DNA of 64,000 nucleotides. It comes from Chroococcopsis sp964623815. Its GTDB lineage: Bacteria > Cyanobacteriota > Cyanobacteriia > Cyanobacteriales > Microcystaceae. The stretch's first letter is position 1. Each line of letters starts with the position of its first letter. A model generated the notes under the pieces. The model was not told the origin of the DNA and searched no databases. It saw only the letters and a list, made by a program, of their open reading frames with translations. Of this stretch, positions 50,169-57,997 are shown piece after piece. Where the stretch lies: contig CAZUVR010000015.1 of assembly GCA_964623815.1 (NCBI GenBank), forward strand, positions 1 through 64,000. The letters run 5' to 3'. The position numbers were made by a program, and so were the translations under genes.

Positions 50169-51518
50169 TTATTCTCCAGTGATAGATAATCCTTCTACCC
50201 AGATGCGCGGGCTGATGCCGCCGGGCGTGATTTCTTCCTCTGGTTCGATATAGACGATCGATTTTAGTAAAGTAAGAAAATCACCTGCTACAGTAGCCGA
50301 ATCTATACTCACTTTCTCCTTACCGTTAACGAGCCAGCCATCAAAGGGAAGGGAGAAAGAGCCTTGCAGGGAATTAACCCCTGCGTGGAGAGCTTGTAAG
50401 CTATCGATTAAGACTAGGTTTTCCGCGTTATCGAGGCTATATTTAGCGTCGCCGTTACCGCCCGCGCTGAATACGTGATAGAAATGGGGGCTGACGGTGA
50501 CTTTCGCGCCTATATTGCCGTTGCCGGTGGGCTGACAATTCATCCGTCTAGCGGTAATCGTGCTGTGAAGGAAATTTTTCAACACGCCGTTAGTTATTAA
50601 CTCGACTCGCCCGGTGGGAGTGCCTTCGCTATCGAAGCTCTCCGCGCCGATATTATCGGGGTGTAAGGCATCGTCACAGAGGCACAAATCAGAAACCGCG
50701 ATTTGAGTGCCAATAGATTCGGGGGTGGAGAGACTCTGTTTATCTAAGACGCTCTGGGCGTTAAATAGATTGGAGAAAGCACCCAAAAGACTCAAGAAGG
50801 CGCGAGGGGAGAAAACGACTAAATATTTACCGGTTTTAATCGGTTGATAGTTGAGGTGAGAAATGGTCTTTTCGATCGCTTCTTTGAGACAATCATCTAC
50901 AGCGAGACTTTCTAGTCCGGTGCTGATTCGATATGCTCCGGCGCTACGGGGTTTCTTGCCTTCCTGTTCGGTTTTGGTGTAGAGGTAGATAGAGGCGTAA
51001 GAGCGCCCCTCTTGACGTTTCGCGCCTTCGCTATTGAGATAGAATCTCTCTACTTCTTGTTGTCCTAACCCATTATAGGGGACACTGGCGATAGCTGAGT
51101 GGGCTTCTAAAACTGCTTTTTCAGCCCCGAGAAGTTTACCGATTAAATCCGAGATGGGGGCTTGAGGGTTAATAGTGCGGTTAATCTCTACTGTTTCCGC
51201 TTCCGCCGTCGCCAAGGGGCTGAAATCGGGTGCGTTATCTTTTACCCCGAAGTAACTCGCTTCTTGAGCAGTTTTCAGGGCTAATTCCAAACCTTTCGGG
51301 TCAACGTCTGTAGTCGTAGTGACACCTACTTGATCCTTATCGTTCCAAACTCTAACTATGACGCTGGAGCGATTCGATGCCTGTACCTGTTTTGGCTCTC
51401 CTTGAAATACTTCTACTTCCGAATCATCTACTTTTGAGCCGTAGATGTCATATTTTTTGATACCGAGATTTTCCGCGCTCTGCTGGGCGAATTGAGCAAT
51501 TTCTTGAACACTTACCAT
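50169..51518 (-). CDS. TldE/PmbA-type metalloprotease partner
   Basis: A 449-residue protein of the TldD/PmbA superfamily without the HExxxH motif; this is the inactive TldE-type partner. Marks are YDIYGSKVDDSEVEVFQGEPKQ at the start and the C-terminal SGSFSLPFDGWLVNGKEKV-like segment. TldD and TldE form a heterodimeric protease that cuts unfolded peptides; in other bacteria it trims microcin B17 leader and the CcdA antitoxin. It is separated from tldD only by a DUF456 gene. Confidence 0.88.
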   Translation of the reverse strand: MVSVQEIAQFAQQSAENLGIKKYDIYGSKVDDSEVEVFQGEPKQVQASNRSSVIVRVWNDKDQVGVTTTTDVDPKGLELALKTAQEASYFGVKDNAPDFSPLATAEAETVEINRTINPQAPISDLIGKLLGAEKAVLEAHSAIASVPYNGLGQQEVERFYLNSEGAKRQEGRSYASIYLYTKTEQEGKKPRSAGAYRISTGLESLAVDDCLKEAIEKTISHLNYQPIKTGKYLVVFSPRAFLSLLGAFSNLFNAQSVLDKQSLSTPESIGTQIAVSDLCLCDDALHPDNIGAESFDSEGTPTGRVELITNGVLKNFLHSTITARRMNCQPTGNGNIGAKVTVSPHFYHVFSAGGNGDAKYSLDNAENLVLIDSLQALHAGVNSLQGSFSLPFDGWLVNGKEKVSIDSATVAGDFLTLLKSIVYIEPEEEITPGGISPRIWVEGLSITGE

Positions 51519-51546
51519 ATTTTTATTAATTTGTCAATATTGTGAA

Positions 51547-52083
51547 TTATTTAGGCAAATAGGGGAGAGTGCTATAGACGAAGAGAATGACTGCACCGAG
51601 GGCTAATAGGGACTTAGCGATATTGCCGAAGAGAGTGCCTACGACGATGCCTATACATACCTTGCCAGATTGTTGCAGGCGTGGCCCCGTTGGTAATTCC
51701 TTACGGTAGGCGTATTCTCCTAAAAAGGCTCCCACTACCGGGCCAAGGAAAAGGCCGATAATCGGCCCGCCGACAGGGAGAGCAGGTAATAAACCAAATA
51801 AACCGGCAAATAACCCCACCATAGCCCCGATTTGACTCCAATCACTAGCGCCCACTTTTTTCGCTCCCCAAACGGTGGCGAGAAAGTCAACGCCGATACT
51901 GAGAAGGAGGATGACGAGGGTAACTACTAATGAAACGCCCATACCAGCGAATTTAGAGACGAAACCCCACACGAGCATCGCCCCTAAAATTAAGCCTATG
52001 CCGGGTATGGCGGGGACTAATGCCCCGATTACCCCTACTATCATCACAGCCACAAGTATCCAGTAAAGAACTACTAAATTCAT
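51547..52083 (-). CDS. DUF456 membrane protein
   Basis: A 178-residue integral membrane protein, with five or so hydrophobic segments and the glycine-rich GALVPAIPGIGLILGAML, FLATVWGAKKVGAS and GPIIGLFLGPVVGAFLGEY stretches that define DUF456. Function unknown. Its ATG overlaps the tldD stop by one base (TAATG), and tldE follows 28 bases after, so it is wedged inside the protease operon. Confidence 0.88.
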   Translation of the reverse strand: MNLVVLYWILVAVMIVGVIGALVPAIPGIGLILGAMLVWGFVSKFAGMGVSLVVTLVILLLSIGVDFLATVWGAKKVGASDWSQIGAMVGLFAGLFGLLPALPVGGPIIGLFLGPVVGAFLGEYAYRKELPTGPRLQQSGKVCIGIVVGTLFGNIAKSLLALGAVILFVYSTLPYLPK

Positions 52084-53552
52084 TAGCGCCCGCCTACGGT
52101 TATAGAATCTACTTTTAGATGAGGTTGCCCCACGGTTACATATACACTACCACTGACGGAGCCACAGAATCCCGCAGCTAACCCCAAATCTTGAGAACAC
52201 ATAGAGATTTTATTCATTATCTCTTTGGCCGAGCCGATTAGGGTGGCTCCTTTGAGGGGTTTGGTCAGTTTACCGTTTTCGATAAGGTAGGCTTCTTCGA
52301 CGGCGAAGTTAAATTCACCAGTTGCGCCGACGCTACCCCCTCCCATTTTCTTACAGTAGATACCTTTATCGATCGAGTTAAACAGGTCTTCTATACTATA
52401 GTTACCAGGGGCGATATAAGTATTACGCATTCTCGAAGCGGCTGGGTAATTATAACTCTGTCTTCTGCCGCTGCCGGTGCGGGGGTGCCCAGTGCGTACA
52501 AAGCCGGTTCGATCGGCGATAAAGTTTTTCAATATGCCATTCTCGATCAATAATGTTCTTTGAGTGGGCATACCTTCATCATCCATATCGATCGTACCAA
52601 AAGCCTTATCCGATAACCCTTCATCCCAAGCGGTAAGATTTTCGTGGGCGATTTTCTCCCCTTTCATCTCTAAGAAAGGAGTGGTTTTCTGTTCGATTTG
52701 GGTTGTCTCTAACAGATGCCCGCAGGCTTCGTGAAAGATTACGCCGCCGAATTGATTGGCCATGACGATAGGATAATTACCCGACTCCACATAATCGGCG
52801 TAGAGCATTTTACCCGCCGATTCACCGATTTCTTGAGCCACATCTTGATAATTCCACTCCCGCAGGAAGCCGGGGTTACTGGTGTTACCGTCTCGTTTGC
52901 CGATGGATGAGCGATTACTGCCATCAGCGCAGAGGAGATTGTAACCTACGGATTGAGTGAGGCGGATGTCACGGGCGAAGGTACCATCGCTGGCGGCTAC
53001 TAATACCTCTTGCCAATCGCGGAAATAAGCGGCGCGGCGGGATTGAATATGACTCGCAGTTTTGGTGATTTCGGCGTTGGCTTTTAATAGTATGTCGCCC
53101 ATTTCCTGCATCGAGCTACATTGGGATAGCCAAGAGTCTTTCTGTCTATAAGTGCCGTAATCGCGGAGAATTTCCAGATTGATTTCGGGGGTGAAAGCGT
53201 TGGGGCCGGGTAATTGTAAACCGAGGATGGATAGGCCTTTTTCTAGGGCGTTTTTTAAGCCTTTAAAGGTGATGTCGTTGGTGCTAACGTAACAGTCTCC
53301 CTTGCCTTTAAATAGCCTTATACCCGCGCCGGTGGATAGGCGGGGGGAGATGGAGGTGATTAAGTCGTCTTCGGCTAGACAACTGATGTAGTTAACTTTT
53401 TCCAGGAAGAATTCTATAAAATCGGCTCCCGCTGCCCTTCCCAATCCGAGAAGTGTGGACAGGGGTGCGGCCCAGGATGCGTCAAATCGATCGATACTAG
53501 GGTTATATTGGAGTGACGGGATTTCTTTCGATATTAGTAAGGTCGGTGACAT
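52083..53552 (-). CDS. TldD-type metalloprotease
   Basis: A 489-residue TldD-family zinc protease subunit. The active-site HEACGH (HExxxH) is at residues 274-279. The GGVIFHEACGHLLE, MDDEGMPTQRTLLIENGIL and GAGIRLFKG segments are family marks; the C-terminal GSGSVYVTVGQPHLKVDS is the usual end. With the TldE-like partner it should form the heterodimeric peptidase. No RiPP precursor is seen next to it. It is the first gene of a tldD-DUF456-tldE run on the minus strand. Confidence 0.93.
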   Translation of the reverse strand: MSPTLLISKEIPSLQYNPSIDRFDASWAAPLSTLLGLGRAAGADFIEFFLEKVNYISCLAEDDLITSISPRLSTGAGIRLFKGKGDCYVSTNDITFKGLKNALEKGLSILGLQLPGPNAFTPEINLEILRDYGTYRQKDSWLSQCSSMQEMGDILLKANAEITKTASHIQSRRAAYFRDWQEVLVAASDGTFARDIRLTQSVGYNLLCADGSNRSSIGKRDGNTSNPGFLREWNYQDVAQEIGESAGKMLYADYVESGNYPIVMANQFGGVIFHEACGHLLETTQIEQKTTPFLEMKGEKIAHENLTAWDEGLSDKAFGTIDMDDEGMPTQRTLLIENGILKNFIADRTGFVRTGHPRTGSGRRQSYNYPAASRMRNTYIAPGNYSIEDLFNSIDKGIYCKKMGGGSVGATGEFNFAVEEAYLIENGKLTKPLKGATLIGSAKEIMNKISMCSQDLGLAAGFCGSVSGSVYVTVGQPHLKVDSITVGGR

Positions 53553-53580
53553 AATTTAGGGCTTACTGATGCTGTAACTC

Positions 53581-53664
53581 TTAGTTTAACAATTTTTTCG
53601 TTTCCTCCGGCAGACCAGCACCTTTAACGTACTCAAGAATTGAGCGAGCTATGTATTCTGGCGT
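53581..53664 (-). pseudogene. Orphan 3' fragment between tldD and the DUF6887 gene
   Basis: The minus-strand frame reads PEYIARSILEYVKGAGLPE and ends ETKKLLN with a TAA at 53581. It has no start: the frame opens after a stop at 53665-53667. The composition is protein-like, so it may be the tail of a lost gene. I cannot name the family. Confidence 0.35.
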
Positions 53665-53867
53665 TTACCAGAATTTTTTAGCTTTTGCTGAATTGCCGCC
53701 TGTACTTTTTCATCAAAATCGGGATCATCGGGGTGAGCGATAATCCGGCGCGGGCGTTGATTAAGTCTGTCGAGATAGGCTTGAAAAGCGGCTTCGTCCC
53801 CACGATGCTCCACAAAATACTGCTTCAATTCGCTATCAGACATCGTATCGTAGTTAATTTGGCTCAT
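53649..53867 (-). CDS. DUF6887-family small protein
   Basis: A 72-residue acidic protein: INYDTMSDSELKQYFVEHRGDEAAFQAYLDRL, then PRRIIAHPDDPDFDEKVQAAIQQKL. This is the DUF6887 pattern common in cyanobacteria, normally paired with a DUF6888 gene directly upstream. The upstream partner is there and overlaps it by 14 bases, but is interrupted (see 53854-54042). The pair resembles a small two-gene module, and a toxin-antitoxin function is sometimes suspected but not established. Confidence 0.72.
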   Translation of the reverse strand: MSQINYDTMSDSELKQYFVEHRGDEAAFQAYLDRLNQRPRRIIAHPDDPDFDEKVQAAIQQKLKNSGKRQNT

Positions 53868-54042
53868 CTGACAATTCTCCGTTGGGTAAAATTAAAAACT
53901 CAATTTCTTCTTCATAACCAGCCAGAATGTATAAATTTTGAGTCCGCGCATCAATGCAGATCAAATATATCGGTTGTTGCATCGTAAATGTCAGTTAATA
54001 ACTGATACGATACAGGGTGACTAATTGGGCGTTGGTGGGCAT
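53854..54042 (-). pseudogene. DUF6888-family gene with an in-frame stop
   Basis: From ATG at 54042 the frame reads MPTNAQLVTLYRISY, then TAA (53995-53997), then LTFTMQQPIYLICIDARTQN and on through LYILAGYEEEIEFLILPNGE, ending at 53854. The two parts join to a normal DUF6888 protein (QLxxLYRLSxxLTxxxxPIYLxxxDxRTxxLYILAG). The stop falls at codon 16. An internal ATG at 53982 would still allow a 42-residue product lacking the first helix. It overlaps the DUF6887 gene by 14 bases, as in intact pairs. Confidence 0.65.
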
Positions 54043-54078
54043 TACTTAACATCCATTTTAGCGGTTGTTTTAATATAC

Positions 54079-54333
54079 TTACTGATAACTACTCGCTTGG
54101 CGGGTGAACATAAGATGATATTGCCCCTTTTGTGCCATCAGTTCATCATGAGAACCAACTTCAATAATTCTGCCATTTTCTAATACTGCAATCCTATCGG
54201 CCAGTTTACATAGGGCGAGGCGATGACTGATAACCACCGTTATTTTATCGGCGGCTAGGGTTCGGAAAATTTGATATATCTCGTATTCCGTCTTCGCATC
54301 CAGAGCGGCGGTTGGTTCGTCGAATATTAACAC
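54079..54333 (-). pseudogene. C-terminal remnant of an ABC exporter ATP-binding gene (copy 1)
   Basis: The frame holds only the last 84 codons of an ABC ATPase: Walker B (VLIFDEPTAALD), the H-loop (VVISHRLAL) and the end DRIAVLENGRIIEVGSHDEL. Walker A, the signature LSGGQ and the membrane domain are gone. The ABC match ends at about 54336, close to the start of the antitoxin-like gene on the other strand. The last 90 or so bases are repeated at 54956-55055. Confidence 0.85.
54082..54185. repeat. Direct repeat, left copy (ABC gene end)
   Basis: CTGATAACTACTCGCTTG and on to about 54185 recurs in similar form at 54956-55055. Both encode GSHDELM-QKG-YH--T-QASSYQ on the minus strand. Confidence 0.75.
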
Positions 54334-54372
54334 CTGATAAAATTTGTTTATAGCTAGTTGGAGGAATTAATC

Positions 54373-54639
54373 ATGCAAAGTATTAAATTTCGCTCCCGCG
54401 TTGATGCGGATGGTATCTTGAGGTTAGAAGTGCCTAAAGAACTGGCTAATCTGGAACTCGATATAGTGGTGGTCTATCAGCCTGTCGAGTCAGAAATGGC
54501 AGAAGTTGAGGAACAGACTGTCATTAAACTTAGCCGCGAGGACAGTGAGGCTTTTTTTGAATCCCTCCTCAATCCTCCATCTCCTAGCCTGAAAATGCGT
54601 CAGGCAGCTTCCGAATACCGAAAAAGCACGGGGTTTTAG
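54373..54639 (+). CDS. Composite antitoxin: cyanobacterial IK-R-V start fused to DUF1778-type end
   Basis: An 88-residue protein. Residues 1-41 (MQSIKFRSRVDADGILRLEV, then PKELANLELDIVVVYQPV) match the N-terminal domain of a different, AbrB-like class of cyanobacterial antitoxins. Residues 49-88 (VIKLSREDSEAFFESLLNPP, then SLKMRQAASEYRKS) match the C-terminal, toxin-binding part of DUF1778/TacA antitoxins. The ATG at 54373 has GGAGGA upstream and is preferred to the TTG at 54358. It is followed three bases on by the shortened GNAT gene, the usual partner of a DUF1778 protein. Confidence 0.7.
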   Translation: MQSIKFRSRVDADGILRLEVPKELANLELDIVVVYQPVESEMAEVEEQTVIKLSREDSEAFFESLLNPPSPSLKMRQAASEYRKSTGF

Positions 54640-54642
54640 TAG

Positions 54643-54948
54643 GTGACGGCTCCAACCTTTGACTACGCTATAGAAATATTGAACCCTTTTATTCCGGCTA
54701 CTTTGCTAGGAAGGCTGGCTATTGATAAAAGATACCAGGGTCAAAAATTAGGTACTTTCTTACTGTTCGATGCCTTCGAGCGTATTCTTAGAAGTGAAAT
54801 CGCTTCTTATGCTGTAGTGGTTGATGCCATTGATGAGAAAGCGATCGCTTTTTACCAACACCATCAGTTTATTTCCTTTGCTGATCAACCCCAAAGGCTT
54901 TACATACCAATAGCAACTATCGCCTCAATGTTTGAAGCGACTTCTTAG
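54643..54948 (+). pseudogene. Shortened GNAT-type toxin (TacT/AtaT-like)
   Basis: The GTG-started frame gives 101 residues; intact relatives have about 160-170. After MTAP the sequence jumps to an odd stretch and then to PATLLGRLAIDKRYQGQKLG, which normally starts near residue 85. The acetyl-CoA loop (RYQGQKLG) and the end (VVVDAIDEKAIAFYQHHQFI) are intact. The first strands and helix of the fold are missing, so the protein is probably inactive. Judged by eye, this is an internal deletion rather than a wrong start, since no upstream frame supplies the missing part. Confidence 0.7.
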
Positions 54949-55055
54949 CCACGCGCTGATAACTACTCGCTTGAGGGGTTAACATCGAATGATACTCTCC
55001 CTTTTGTACCATCAGCTCATCGTGAGAACCTAGCTCGATAATTGCATAAATAGCC
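54918..55055 (-). pseudogene. C-terminal remnant of an ABC exporter ATP-binding gene (copy 2)
   Basis: The minus-strand frame reads IIELGSHDELMVQKGEYHSM, then LTPQASSYQRVAKKSLQ, to a stop near 54918. It aligns with the end of copy 1 over about 28 residues. Nothing upstream of about 55047 belongs to an ABC gene. It overlaps the end of the GNAT fragment. Confidence 0.75.
54956..55055. repeat. Direct repeat, right copy (ABC gene end)
   Basis: CTGATAACTACTCGCTTG and on: the diverged second copy of the repeat at 54082-54185. The antitoxin and toxin genes lie between the copies. Confidence 0.75.
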
Positions 55056-55069
55056 TTAACTTAGAAAAC

Positions 55070-55101
55070 AGAAGAAAAACGTTATTTCTCGCTTTTCTTC
55101 T
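55070..55101 (-). terminator. Terminator-like hairpin after the amidohydrolase gene
   Basis: AGAAGAAAA (55070-55078) with TTTTCTTCT (55093-55101) forms a perfect 9-bp stem, A/T-rich. On the minus strand a GTTTTC tail follows. Confidence 0.5.
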
Positions 55102-55116
55102 TCTACCTCTAGCTTC

Positions 55117-56964
55117 TTAGGTTGTAGCCGTGTCAGCCTTGTAAATCGTCTTTCCTTCCTTAATCGTCTCCACTACGTCAATATCCTTAATATTCATGGG
55201 ATCGACGGTGAGGGGATTAGCTGAAAGGATGACAAAATCCGCCAGCTTACCGGGTTCGATCGAACCTTTCTGCTCCTCCTCAAAGTGTTGATAGGCTGCC
55301 CAAATCGTCACGGCTTTTAAAGCTTCCAGGGGCGTTAAGCGCTGGTCTTCGCCAAGAAGGAAATTGGTACGGGTGCGACGGTTGACGGCTGACCACATAG
55401 TACGGGTGGCATTGGGTAAAACAACGGGTGAATCGGTATGAATGCTCACTTTCATGCCCCGGTTTAAAGCCGAACGAGTGGGGGACATACGGGCGGCTCG
55501 CTCCGGCCCCATCGTTACCTCTCGGTGCCAGTCGCCCCAATAAAAGACGTGAGCGGGGAACAGCGCGGGAAATACGCCCAGTTCATTGAAATCATCTAAC
55601 TGGTCTTCCCGAACCGTATGACCGTGAATCAGAACCGGACGACGATCGCCACTGCCATGCTTCTCCGTTGCCTTGCGTAAAGCCCGGATCATCTGATCCA
55701 TCGCCGCATCACCGCTACAATGGGCTAAAATCTGAGTATTGTTTTCATAGGCGCTGTCAATAAGAGCGATCGCCTGTTCTTCGGTGTAGACCCCATAGCC
55801 TTTATAATCAGCGGGTTGCCCTTCCGGTGGCTTATAAAAAGGTTGGGTCAGCCAAGCGGTGCGGCCTTGAGGGGAGCCATCAAAGGTAAGTTTTACCCCG
55901 GCTAACCGTAACCGATCGGTATAGGTGCGGCTTACGCCCCAGGTGTGGGCATCGGGATGGGCGAGGTAATCCACATAAACCGCCACATCCACCGGGAGTG
56001 AACCTTCTGCTGCCGCTGCCTTTAAAGCTTCATAAACGCCTTTTATAGCACGCCCCTCCTGAGCGGTGGTGTATCCATAACGGGCATACAGTTCCCCGCC
56101 CTTCTTGACGATATTAAGAGCCGCACCGGGGCCGAGTTGAATGGTTTTTGCGACTCGGGAGAGGGCTAAATAAATCGCATTTTCTTCCAATACGCCGTTG
56201 GGTTGGTTGCTGCCGGCTTCACGGCGAATAACTCCCCCGGGTGGATTCTCGGTGTCAGCGTTTATTTTGAGTAATTCCAGTGCTTTACTGTTGACCGCGC
56301 CCAGGTGGCCCGATTGGTGAACGATTAAGACTGGAAGTTCCGTAGATACAGCGTCTAGTTCTTCACGGGTAGGATGACGGTTTTCCTTCAGTTGAGAGTC
56401 ATCATAGCCATTGCCCAAGATCCAGGAAAACTTTGTGGCGATGGGAGTTTGGCTCCAAGCCCGCAACTTGTCCTGTATTTTCGAGATACTATCCACATCA
56501 CCATCGGGGGGTGGTAGCAAGTTGGCGATAAAGCTCGTAACACCCTGCTGAAAGAAATGCCCGTGTGGGTCGATGAATCCGGGGACGAGGGTTTTACCCG
56601 CCAAGTCAAAGATTTGAGTTTCACTTCCCCTGAGAGCTTCGATCGTATTGCGATCGCCCACGGCCAGGATTTTACCATCTTTAACGGCAACGGCTTCGGC
56701 GGTGGGTTGTTTATCATTAACGGTAATGACGGTGGCGTTGATGTAGATAGCATCAGCGAAATGAGTAGCTTGAGAAATTTGGGTTTGCTTTCCCGGCCCG
56801 GGTGACGTGGCTTCAGCCTTATTTCCGAGGGCGACGGCAGCGGCAAATGATCCGGCACCGAGCAAAAACATACGTCGGGGCATTACAAAGGCTTCACTGA
56901 GAAATGACAGGGCCGGGCAACAGATGCAACCGGGGGACAGGATATTTAGAGGGCTGGGTTTCAT
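55117..56964 (-). CDS. Tat-type exported amidohydrolase (YtcJ-like)
   Basis: A 615-residue member of the amidohydrolase superfamily. The N-terminus holds a twin-arginine-like signal, PRRMFLLGAGSFAAAVALG (about residues 29-47), preceded by a 28-residue extension with CICC. An internal start at MPRRM cannot be excluded and would give a plain Tat precursor. The catalytic part has DPHGHFFQQG (metal histidines), LAHCSGDAAMD, LIHGHTVR and IHTDSPVVLP, with the C-terminal GKLADFVILSANPL composite strand. YtcJ-type proteins are N-substituted-formamide deformylase relatives; the substrate is unknown. Confidence 0.88.
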   Translation of the reverse strand: MKPSPLNILSPGCICCPALSFLSEAFVMPRRMFLLGAGSFAAAVALGNKAEATSPGPGKQTQISQATHFADAIYINATVITVNDKQPTAEAVAVKDGKILAVGDRNTIEALRGSETQIFDLAGKTLVPGFIDPHGHFFQQGVTSFIANLLPPPDGDVDSISKIQDKLRAWSQTPIATKFSWILGNGYDDSQLKENRHPTREELDAVSTELPVLIVHQSGHLGAVNSKALELLKINADTENPPGGVIRREAGSNQPNGVLEENAIYLALSRVAKTIQLGPGAALNIVKKGGELYARYGYTTAQEGRAIKGVYEALKAAAAEGSLPVDVAVYVDYLAHPDAHTWGVSRTYTDRLRLAGVKLTFDGSPQGRTAWLTQPFYKPPEGQPADYKGYGVYTEEQAIALIDSAYENNTQILAHCSGDAAMDQMIRALRKATEKHGSGDRRPVLIHGHTVREDQLDDFNELGVFPALFPAHVFYWGDWHREVTMGPERAARMSPTRSALNRGMKVSIHTDSPVVLPNATRTMWSAVNRRTRTNFLLGEDQRLTPLEALKAVTIWAAYQHFEEEQKGSIEPGKLADFVILSANPLTVDPMNIKDIDVVETIKEGKTIYKADTATT

Positions 56965-57072
56965 AAAAATTCAACCTCTAGAGGTGGTATCTTTCTGGCT
57001 ATTTCACCTTGAAGTATAGCTCTTTCACTTCACTAGCGAACTCTAGATTAATAATATTATCAATATCTAAAA

Positions 57073-57813
57073 TCATCCTCTCCGTAATATTTCCCCTACC
57101 CCCCAAAATAGGAGCTTATCATCTAGTACAAGTTTGGATGCTAGGGTGCGATCGAACTTACCCAAATACTCCGCCAAATACTCCCCATCTCCCCCCGTAA
57201 TAATCACCGCACTACCGGGATATTTCCCCCACCAATCCCGCAGGTAATAGCTAACACCTCCTACAACACAGTAAATAATACCCGCCTCTATAGCCCCCGC
57301 CGTATCTATCGCCCATAGGGAAGGTAACTGAGAGGGTAAAGATATATTCGGTAAGGCGGCGGTTTTCTTATACAGACTCTCGAATTGAGTCTTTATCCCG
57401 GGCAGTATCGCGCCCCCAGCTAAATTCCTCTCGGCCGTAATTCCTGTAAGAGTTAAAGCCGTGCCAGCATCTATCACCAAACTAGGATAACCATAAACAC
57501 TAGCCGCACCTAAGAGGGCTAAAGCGCGATCGATTCCCAACGTAGAATATAATCCCCCTATACTAATATCCCTTAAAGTAAGCTTTCTCACTGTCGGGTA
57601 CTCTCGCCATAATTCCCCTTGAGGAGCTACCACCGAAGCTATCATCACCTCTACGCCCTCGCCTAAAAGTCTGGTTAAATCCGGCGGCAGAAAATCGGGT
57701 AATCTAACTGGCGAGATAGGCTTTAGCAAATGCTGAGTGTGCCAGAGTCTATCTAAAGAAGCATCTTTAAACCATCCCCAGTGTAATCGTGAATTACCGA
57801 TTACCAGAGCCAC
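57073..57813 (-). CDS. coaX: Type III pantothenate kinase CoaX
   Basis: A 246-residue ASKHA-fold kinase making 4'-phosphopantothenate, the first step of coenzyme A synthesis. LVIGNSRLHWGWF replaces the usual DxGNT start in the form found in cyanobacteria. IDAGTALTLTGI holds the catalytic Asp, LAGGAILPGI and VIITGGDGEYL are the nucleotide and substrate loops. I place the start at GTG 57813, giving MALVIGNSRLHW. The frame continues upstream to 57867 but reads NHRDTEGTEA there, which is translated repeat sequence. Confidence 0.88.
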   Translation of the reverse strand: MALVIGNSRLHWGWFKDASLDRLWHTQHLLKPISPVRLPDFLPPDLTRLLGEGVEVMIASVVAPQGELWREYPTVRKLTLRDISIGGLYSTLGIDRALALLGAASVYGYPSLVIDAGTALTLTGITAERNLAGGAILPGIKTQFESLYKKTAALPNISLPSQLPSLWAIDTAGAIEAGIIYCVVGGVSYYLRDWWGKYPGSAVIITGGDGEYLAEYLGKFDRTLASKLVLDDKLLFWGVGEILRRG

Positions 57814-57827
57814 CCTATCAACCCTTG

Positions 57828-57853
57828 CCTCTGTGCCCTCTGTGTCTCTGTGG
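57828..57853. repeat. CTCTGTG tandem repeat upstream of coaX
   Basis: CCTCTGTGCCCTCTGTGTCT followed by CTGTGG: three units of CTCTGTG. On the minus strand it reads as the well-known HRDTEGTE spurious peptide of cyanobacterial genomes. Confidence 0.75.
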
Positions 57854-57997
57854 TTTATCACAATCAAAACTCAACAAAACTTTACAAACTCGTTATTATA
57901 ATCTGTCAAAATTTCCAGATATATAAACCAATGAACAGGTAATATAAAACGCTATGATGACAAGGTATCACAGTTAACAAAAAACCATCGATACAAC

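Noticed and set aside
54079..54333. The 84-codon ABC frame as an intact small gene
   Set aside because: It lacks Walker A, the signature motif and the membrane domain, and starts in the middle of the Walker B strand.
55280..56858. Long frames overlapping the amidohydrolase gene on both strands
   Set aside because: They are frame shadows: their sequences have no recognisable motif, while the 615-residue frame carries all amidohydrolase motifs.
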